Below are positions 48,201 to 64,000 of a stretch of DNA of 64,000 nucleotides, piece after piece; position 1 is the stretch's first letter; each line of letters opens with the position of its first letter. A program made the translations under genes and the position numbers. A model generated the notes under the pieces. That model was not told the DNA's origin and searched no databases. It saw only the letters and a list, made by a program, of their open reading frames with translations. The DNA comes from Amyelois transitella (taxonomy: Eukaryota > Arthropoda > Insecta > Lepidoptera > Pyralidae), in assembly GCF_032362555.1 (NCBI RefSeq), contig NC_083524.1, forward strand, positions 5,566,001-5,630,000, written 5' to 3'.

Positions 48201-51157
48201 TCTGCCCTTGTATTTAAAATAAAAACGCTGACGTTTTAAAAGACTTACAAAAAAGTAGATTCTGACCCATATGTTATTTTAGATGATTTCTATTTTCTCA
48301 AAAACTTAATCGGATTTTAATCGAGTGTCACTTTAAGATTAGTTAGCTACATCCGTAACTTTTTTGCAATACAGAATTATAAATATTCGAAAGAAAAAAA
48401 AATAGAAGTAGGTACTCTACAAGTCTACATCACTATGTAGACTTGTAGAGTAGAGTACCTAGATATGGCACAAGTTTGCGATGGCGCCCGCGGCGGTCCC
48501 CAGCCACCTCCGAGACCGCAGTACATTTGCCTTTTATATTTAATTTTCAAAGCCAGCTTTATACATTTGAGTTGAACAAATGGACTGTTGCTATTCTTTG
48601 ACATTTAAACGTATTGAATACATGAAAAAAACGTTACTGTCTCAAAGATGAGTTTTACCCCGTACCCCAAAAACCCCAAGAAATTGTCTAAAGCTGAGAG
48701 TGAGTGAGAGAGACACTTTACAGTGTACAAAGTTGTATAATCTGTCATTCATCTAAAATAGCCATTTTAGAATAGCGCCCACGTACTGACAATTAAGACC
48801 AGGTACCTACTTCTCACTAGGTTGTCAGACAGCTTTATTAACTGCCCCGTTAGCGTTCTTCTAGATTACCACATTTCATAACTTACCTATATAGTTTCCA
48901 ACCTTTCATACCTTTTGGATATTGTATGAAATTCTACCCGAACAAGACGAAGTGGGAAGACGCAAGCCGTTTTCTATCGATCAAGATACACTCTTTTGGA
49001 ATCGTGGTGATGAATCAAGAAAAATAAAAGGAAAGTTCTAGATTAAGAAGCCGTATAACATTTTCTATAAGGGTTCCATAGCTAGGTGGAAACAAATTTA
49101 CATCGTAAAAATGGTTAATGGCCCATCAACCCGCAATAGGGTGTTAGGAACCCAGCGACTTTATTACTCTGTATAAATTTTACCTCTCTCACATCTTATT
49201 TTTTTGGGAAAACTCCCTTGAAATTTAATTAAGTCAGCCCAAATTGTACCGTCCGCACTGCACGTTAGTTAACGAGTAATTTATGTATTGCTTAATTAAC
49301 GGTGTTTTACACTGCCTGGTTATAAATTGAGAAATTTTAAATGGAAAAATGTACATTGTAAAAAGGCAAAAAATTGTTTATAATTAATTAGGTAAATACT
49401 TGGGTAATTATCTTTTTACTGCTCACTTTTATGTGGGTACGTACTTCGCATTGAATTAAAGAATGTATTGTCATTTCCATAAATAAAATAAAAGACCCAT
49501 CTTTCCCGGAGGGGTAGGCCGAATGTAAGTAGGTACATTTTCCACTTGCCACGATCCCTGCGTCCTGGTAAGGTAAGTATTTTGCTTCAGACACATTCAT
49601 AAATCTCTTCATGAAACTGTAGGGTAGGTCCACTTGAGCCGACCTTTTACCAAGACGACATCATCATTATCTTTTAGTATCACGTTTTTTTTGTGCAAAA
49701 AAGAGTTTATGTACGTTTGAGTACCTACGTCCATCTAGACCTTCCCCTTCCAACGTTTCCATTCATGCTCTCCTTTTTTAGTAACTCAATCTGCTATCAT
49801 TATTCTTTTTAAATAGTACTTTAAAAAAATAAATATCATTACTGGCCACTTATAAGTATGATAAAAATTCAAATATCGCAAAACTACAGGAATGGAACGG
49901 CAATTCGATCCAGGCCGCCGCAGTCCATAGAAAAGCCCATTAAGGGGAAGCAGGTGTGCTCAGATCATAAAGGGGTTATGGGACCAAGTTTTACGCCACG
50001 GAAAATGATTTTAACCCACAATCTATCGCGTTCGTTTATGAACGTAATAAACAGCCAGCCGTTTCGATAACTCACAGGCGCCAGTGACCGGACCGCGTAA
50101 ATAAAATTAATGGGAAAAAGATGCTTTTGTTAGGCATCTTTTTTGTGAAGAAACATTGTTATGACAATATTTTCGTTTAACATTGAAAGTATGATGTTTT
50201 ATTAGTATAAAGGTACAAATATCATAGATTTTTGCAACATAGGTATATTCTATATATTTTATACATTAGAAGGCAAAGGCACATTGGTTAAATCAGGGAC
50301 GTCCTGACTGACAAAAGGTCGGGTCAAGTGTAGGTACCCTAACCCACCGAGATGAAGATTTTGCATGAAGAGATTATAAAATATGATGATGATAAAGCAA
50401 ATGAAAGGAAGTACGAGATCCGGGAAATAGAGGAAATGATCAGCCTACCCCTTCGGGAAAAAGACGACTCTTTGTAAACAGGCAAAGAGTGTTGTAACAA
50501 GACTGAACCAGGACAAATCACTATTACTCTGAAACTAAATTTTCCTTATAAAACAGACGTAGCTGTGATAGTAATTTCTAGGGCGGGAATATTATGATGT
50601 ATTGACGGTAAGGAAGCCCCGAATCACGTCACGACCCAATTTTATGATGCGAAAAATTAAACTGCCCACGCGGCGGCCGGGACCAGCTCCTGTTATAATT
50701 TACAGCAAATATGAAGTAAAGAACGAGAAGGTGTAACAAACTGCGTTATTTTTACTCGATTTTACCCACAACTTCGCCGCGGCGTGGAACGTTTTTTGGA
50801 CGTTTAGTGCCCCGTTACCGTGGGCTCTTTAAAAATTGCTTATATTTGACCAAATTTTATTAATATAAGATAGGTATAAGTAAAAAGGTTTAAACGTGAA
50901 AATTTTACAGACAGAAATACCATCTGTAATCAAAATATGTTTGAAAATATTATTCATGCATATATGTACATACAATCACATCTTCATCCCTTACGGGGTA
51001 GGCAGAACCAACAGTCTCGAAACTGTACTGATGTCTAAATATACATACAGTAAGCTGAGTGCCTCCTTACTGTACCTATGTTAATTTATATAATATACAT
51101 TATTTCAATAAAACTTACCAATATCCAAATTAATGTAAACAGGAAAAAATAAATCAT
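45209..51157 (-). CDS. Unrecognised protein with signal peptide and hydrophobic C-terminus, 322 aa (gene A)
   Basis: Exons on the minus strand: 51157-51119, 47051-46798, 46573-46333, 46112-45948, 45660-45604, 45421-45209; 969 coding bases in one frame. Exon 1 was found by searching for a phase-0 start exon: it encodes MIYFFLFTLIWIL followed by a GTAAGT donor, which joins to CSAADFYYPYN and gives a good signal peptide cut near CSA. The body is mostly helical with conserved-looking blocks (DCISYLRPSSGKIGRLMLEL, HTTFPRILSMVWMMATDPPT, KHMRALEPMIARARYIMEDF). The last 20 residues (LCRFVIFLGNMIWITLMIYD) are hydrophobic and may be a membrane anchor or a GPI-type signal. I do not recognise the family. 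The exon 5 donor (GTTAGT) is weak, and exon 1 lies 4 kb away, so those two points are the least sure. No obvious similarity to gene B by eye. Confidence 0.68.
47231..47332 (+). repeat. CT-rich microsatellite
   Basis: About 100 bases of CTCTCTCTCC-like units within intron 1 of gene A. Pyrimidine-pure on one strand. Confidence 0.95.
48410..48460. repeat. Snap-back hairpin with a four-base loop
   Basis: ACTCTACAAGTCTACAT (48414-48430), loop CACT, perfect 17-bp complement (48435-48451). After five extra bases (AGAGT) the pairing continues with ACCT against AGGT. Confidence 0.9.
49495..49700 (-). mobile_element. LINE 3'-end fragment
   Basis: CTTTCCCGGAGGGGTAGG, TTGCCACGATCCCTGCG and ACACATTCATAAATCTCTTC match 58103-58345 in the same orientation. 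Confidence 0.65.
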
Positions 51158-52491
51158 TTCAAAATAAATTTTTAAATATTATCAAGTTTTAGATTATTTG
51201 TAACGATCTCATTGTGTCCATTGATTGACATATAAGTCAAATATATTTTTATAATTCTCCTAGGAACGTTCAGAAATGTAATAGATAAGACAATTAATCA
51301 CAGAATTATCATAACTTTAAAAAAATAGCAAAGCTGAAGTAATGTTTTGAAATCTGTGGCGTTGGCAAAGGCGATGGACTAGCAACCTTTCACTACTTTC
51401 ATCGCAATTCTATCATTAAGCCAAACAGCTGACGCAAGGGATATAGGCGTGACTATATGTATGAATATAAATTAAACAATAAAATTATTAAAATAATTTA
51501 TTATAGTAAACTTGCATACAAAATAACACTTAAAACTAGTGTACTCTATATTTCGCTAGAAATTATGAACACACGATTTTTACGACATATTTATTTTGGG
51601 TTTTATGCTTAATGTAGACTAATAAACATTGCGTTTACTGTTATTTTTGGACCCATTTTCACAATCCTTATGAGATTTAAATTAAAACCAAATATTTTCT
51701 GTATTCAGAAGGAATTCTGAGAATTTCGCAATGTCTAATAAATATAAAATTGAATATAAATCATTGCTATACATAGTATATACTCAACATGTATATAATA
51801 AAAATGATTATATGTATAATAATGTGAATACCTACATGAAAATATGTGATTTAGTTTGATGGGATTTGAACCCACATCTCTTTTGTACGAAGATTGCTTT
51901 CCAATATCACGACATACGAAGTTATTCTCTGTAAAAATAATAGGCACCCAAAAGATTAACCTACCAATATTTTACAATGTTACTTAAACTTCATATTATG
52001 TACATTTCTAAAACAGTTATACAACATATATTCGATACAAAAATACTATGATTTTATTTGCATCGCTTATTCTATGATTTCGAAAACTGTCGTAAATTAT
52101 TAAAACCAGACTAGCTTAAAATAATATTTACACGTGCCAATGAATAACGGAATCTCAAAAATCTTGAACTTATGTACTAAAATAAAGTTCAAAGTTAGAA
52201 ACAACGTTTGAGAGATTATTATGCTGTAAACATTTGACTGTAAATGAATGTTTAGAAAAGAAAAATTCCTAATTACATATGTACCGATATGGAGGTATAA
52301 GAAAGGTATATTACAGTTTCCGGCACGTAACTTGACCTATACATATTTCAAACAATCAATCAAAATGAGGTATGAAGGACGTACGGTGATTGTAGCAACT
52401 GCACAAACCGCCGCCATTTTGATTATATTTATAGTCCAGAAACTTAAGTGTGCGTTCATGAAGAATAGCTCTAATATTATTGAGGTAAAGT
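51158..52491. other. Spacer between gene A and Etf-QO
   Basis: Contains a SINE-A piece (51366-51470, plus) and a tRNA-like sequence at about 51855-51915 (minus) with a perfect B box GGTTCAAATCC but no full cloverleaf. Poly(A) signal candidate for Etf-QO on the minus strand at 52053-52058, about 430 bases after its stop. Confidence 0.45.
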
Positions 52492-61527
<9,036 letters not shown>

Positions 61528-62765
61528 TTTCACATTTATTACTGTATGAGTTTGACACTGACATAACAAAAGAAACTCAACGCTAGGGTTGCACTTTATA
61601 ATATTCATATTGGTATTGCCAGATGAGGAAACCTCGAATCCTTGCGCAGTAATTATATTCTTTGTAGGAAACTTAATAGAAAAGTCATCTTCTACTCATT
61701 CTCATTCTTCCTATGTTCATCCTGTCTATTGACTATGTAAGTTTTCTCTTTCTCCATTTTTCACTTATAACCGCCTTCTCTTACTATATGCAATTGATCA
61801 AATTGAATTCGATAGTCCTCTTTAGAAATCCTTCTTTTATATTTACAAAAACTATGGATATTGTTGATAGTTTTTAATATCTTTACTTCACAGTAAATTA
61901 CACAGAAGAATTTCGCTCGGTGAACACGGATTAATGTTATATGATTCGAAGCGTTCCAAATAAATTAAAGGTACGTTACGTGAGCGTTTAGTACTTATTT
62001 TATTTATAGATAGTGTGCCTTGAAAGAGAATTCTCTAACTTCACAGCATTTACTGAGAAGGATTTTAAGTATCAAGAACGCATAGAAATTTATTGTAGAA
62101 TCTAATACGATTTTCCGGGACGAGAATATTACGGGAAGGTACGAGGGGAAAGAAGGATTGAAAAGAACATAAAAAAGAAGGGGGAGAATAAGTTTTCTTT
62201 TCTCTTCCTTATAACCAGGAATTCAGTTAATTTTAATACCTATTTAAATGTTATCATTCTAAAACTTAAATATGTATATCTATATTATACATGAAAAAAT
62301 ATCTTCTTTGATATGATTAATGAGTATTGACATCTCGGACCAAGTATCGTAATACTTAGTCTTCTTCTTCCTCCTGGCTTTAGACCCGATTGCATACTCA
62401 CCTCTCTGGAGAGGAGTCCGGTATGCATTGACCATGGATCCTAGATTGGGTGAGGCATGTTTTTTACCGTTGCAGGTAAACCCTAACTCTATTTGATCCA
62501 TGGTTGCCTGAATTTTCTCCTCACGATGTTTTTTCTTACCATAACAGCATCGGTTAGTATTCAAACTAATGTACATAACTTCGACAATCGTCATTGGTAC
62601 ATGGCCGAGGTGGGATTTGAACCGGTGCATTTCTGCACATCACGCATTTTACCCTTGCCGATTCGACGACCGACGCTAAAAAATATATTTGAAAAAAAAG
62701 AAGGCAGGTACCCAGTCATTACAGGAAAACGAGGAATAATAATAACAAATTTTTGTGGACATTAT
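61528..62765. other. Spacer between Etf-QO and MCTS1
   Basis: No exon seen. The Etf-QO promoter must lie just above 61527 (both genes on the minus strand); no clear TATA is visible, as expected for a housekeeping gene. The right half is the SINE-B copy. Confidence 0.45.
62355..62690 (-). repeat. SINE-B, best copy, with tRNA-like promoter
   Basis: On the minus strand the head has a tRNA-like stretch with a perfect B box GGTTCAAATCC (about 62613-62623), followed by CGGCCATGTACCAATGACG, the body blocks and TCCGGACTCCTCTCC. Relatives occur at 18478, 53205, 38288 and elsewhere. Confidence 0.75.
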
Positions 62766-62771
62766 TTTATT
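62766..62771 (-). terminator. MCTS1: MCTS1 poly(A) signal
   Basis: AATAAA on the minus strand, 48 bases after the stop codon. Confidence 0.7.
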
Positions 62772-62818
62772 ATAGGCTTAATAATAAATTACATAATAAT
62801 ACAGCTAAGGTACGGCCC

Positions 62819-63490
62819 TTACTTTACTGGTTTCATCTGCCACAGGCCGTCATTCAAGTAATGGCAGTTTTCTATACCAACGCCTTTGTTGACTTTGGCT
62901 CTGAAAAAAAAAAGTCACAGTTGATATGAAAACCTGATATTTAACCCGAAACAATTAAGTCTTTTAGGCAAATAAATTGGTTCGGTTGCGACCTGTCCCC
63001 TATTGTGGGGACCCAGAAGTTCGCCTGTGCTGAAAATCTTGGAGTCAGTCAGTAGGTAAGAAATATACTGGCTCCAGAGGACGTGAATCCTGGGCACATA
63101 TAGTGGGCTCTTTCTTATACAGGCTTATAAAGTAATGGCTCATTTCCCTGGTGAGGAGCGCGGTGTGCGCCTTTTTGACCATTATTCTGGTTTGGGTAAG
63201 TCAGGTTTTTTCACGAACAACTCAATCTTTACAGGAGGACTTAAGCCATATTGGATCTAGGTACCCTAACGTATCATCAATAGCTTACATATCATCAGTG
63301 GACAGAGAAGTCATCCCCACAGCCAACGCGTGTTCCTTCCCTTCCGCCATGACCGCTACCACCTGGCCCTTGTCGACCGGCGACATCCTGGCTCCAGGGG
63401 ACGTGAGGCCAGGGCACATGATGTTGGCACCGCTGAGGACGAAGCGAATCGCGCCTTTGTCTACTTGCTGCATCGGCAGGAAAAAGGGGT
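62819..63490 (-). CDS. MCTS1: MCTS1 translation factor, C-terminal part (last two exons)
   Basis: Malignant T-cell-amplified sequence 1, the PUA-domain partner of DENR in translation re-initiation and 40S recycling. Two exons on the minus strand: 63490-63289 and 62900-62819, joined in phase 2. The first encodes (Y)[34 protein letters not shown] and [13 protein letters not shown]; the second [20 protein letters not shown] and MKPVK. This is the PUA domain and is close to the human protein over its length; human has [20 protein letters not shown] and ends NDGLWHMKTYK. The N-terminal half must lie at higher coordinates beyond the window. No MCTS1 exon was recognised in 63491-64000. Confidence 0.95.
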
Positions 63491-64000
63491 CTGGAAGGAA
63501 AAAATAAATAGCAATGAATTCATATGGTATTTATAGTAGATACTTATACCTAGCTAGTATGTTTATTACACATTATTTATCATCACCCACACAAAGGTAA
63601 ACTGTTAGATAATGCCATTAAGTCTGCCTATTGTACTTTACAAATTGTAAATGATGTAAGAATAAATAAAAAATAAAGACATAATAAAGTATATCTATAA
63701 CCGTTATTGTTCCGTGATCGTAACAGTTAACTTAAATAGGTATATGAATAATAATGACTTTGGTACCTATCAAATAGTCCAAAAGATGTCACAACGATGG
63801 TGCCAGTCAGGCAGACACAAAACAGTAGTTTGATTAATATTTTTCACAGAACTTATATGAAATGTCCTTTTATGTCTATCCGTCGCTACTTTCATCTACC
63901 TAATTAGATTAAATCAAAGAAACCGAGAGTGGTTCGGTTGTATCTGCCCCCGACTGTACCAAAAGATCATAAATAACTATATTTCTCCCTTTTCAACTAC
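63491..64000. other. MCTS1 intron (to the window edge)
   Basis: AT-rich, without a recognisable exon or repeat copy; presumably intron, because the MCTS1 reading frame is open at the acceptor at 63490. Confidence 0.6.

Larger units (their letters stand above)
47052..51118. other. Gene A intron 1
   Basis: 4.1 kb without a recognised exon. Contains the CT-rich tract, a snap-back hairpin at 48410-48460, LINE 3'-end pieces at 49495-49700 (minus) and 50350-50465 (plus), and a SINE-A piece at 50962-51030 (minus). Confidence 0.5.

Noticed and set aside
48880-48912. Alternative first exon for gene A (MKGWKLY, then GTAAGT)
   Set aside because: It ends in phase 2 and cannot join exon 2, which starts in phase 0. 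The exon at 51157-51119 fits in phase and gives a signal peptide.
41329-51157. Genes A and B as one long gene
   Set aside because: Gene A ends in a stop with a poly(A) signal at 45209-45203, and gene B starts again with its own signal peptide 460 bases further on.
51855-51915. tRNA-like sequence with a perfect B box
   Set aside because: The acceptor and anticodon arms do not fold; more likely a tRNA-derived SINE fragment.

Overview
The window is genomic DNA of a moth (Lepidoptera). Three things show this: a fibroin light chain (FibL) gene with seven exons, a gloverin-type antimicrobial peptide gene (a family known from Lepidoptera), and dozens of copies of SINE-like repeats of moth type. The DNA is AT-rich, introns are small to medium, and spacer DNA is filled with old repeats. 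FibL argues against wild silkmoths (Saturniidae), which lack it. I cannot name the species.

Layout. 1-31 kb is gene-poor: a tRNA-Gln(CUG) gene (2532-2603, minus), an intronless gloverin-like gene (3696-4238, minus) with a readable promoter, an apparently intact mariner transposon (about 10170-11501) sitting inside an older repeat, a short LTR element of TRIM type with identical 256-bp ends (23700-24680), and many SINE and LINE remnants. 31.5-38 kb is the FibL gene (plus strand, 265 aa). 38.7-41.25 kb is a six-exon plus-strand gene for a type I membrane protein (529 aa) with a natriuretic-peptide-receptor-like ectodomain and a very short tail. Tail to tail with it, 41.3-44.75 kb codes on the minus strand for an unrecognised 201-aa secreted protein, and 45.2-51.2 kb for an unrecognised 322-aa protein with a signal peptide and a hydrophobic C-terminus. 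52.5-61.5 kb is the complete 15-exon gene for electron transfer flavoprotein-ubiquinone oxidoreductase (minus, 605 aa). The last two coding exons of MCTS1 (minus) lie at 62.8-63.5 kb; its 5' part is outside the window.

Gene models were built by eye from open frames, GT-AG sites and phase agreement; every junction keeps frame. The genes do not form one pathway: FibL is a silk structural gene, gloverin an immunity gene, Etf-QO a mitochondrial enzyme and MCTS1 a translation factor. The least explained parts are the receptor-like gene and the two unrecognised genes beside it, a decayed duplicate of a FibL exon end inside FibL intron 3, a set of near-perfect snap-back hairpins with four-base loops, and a pre-miRNA-like hairpin near 21.0 kb.
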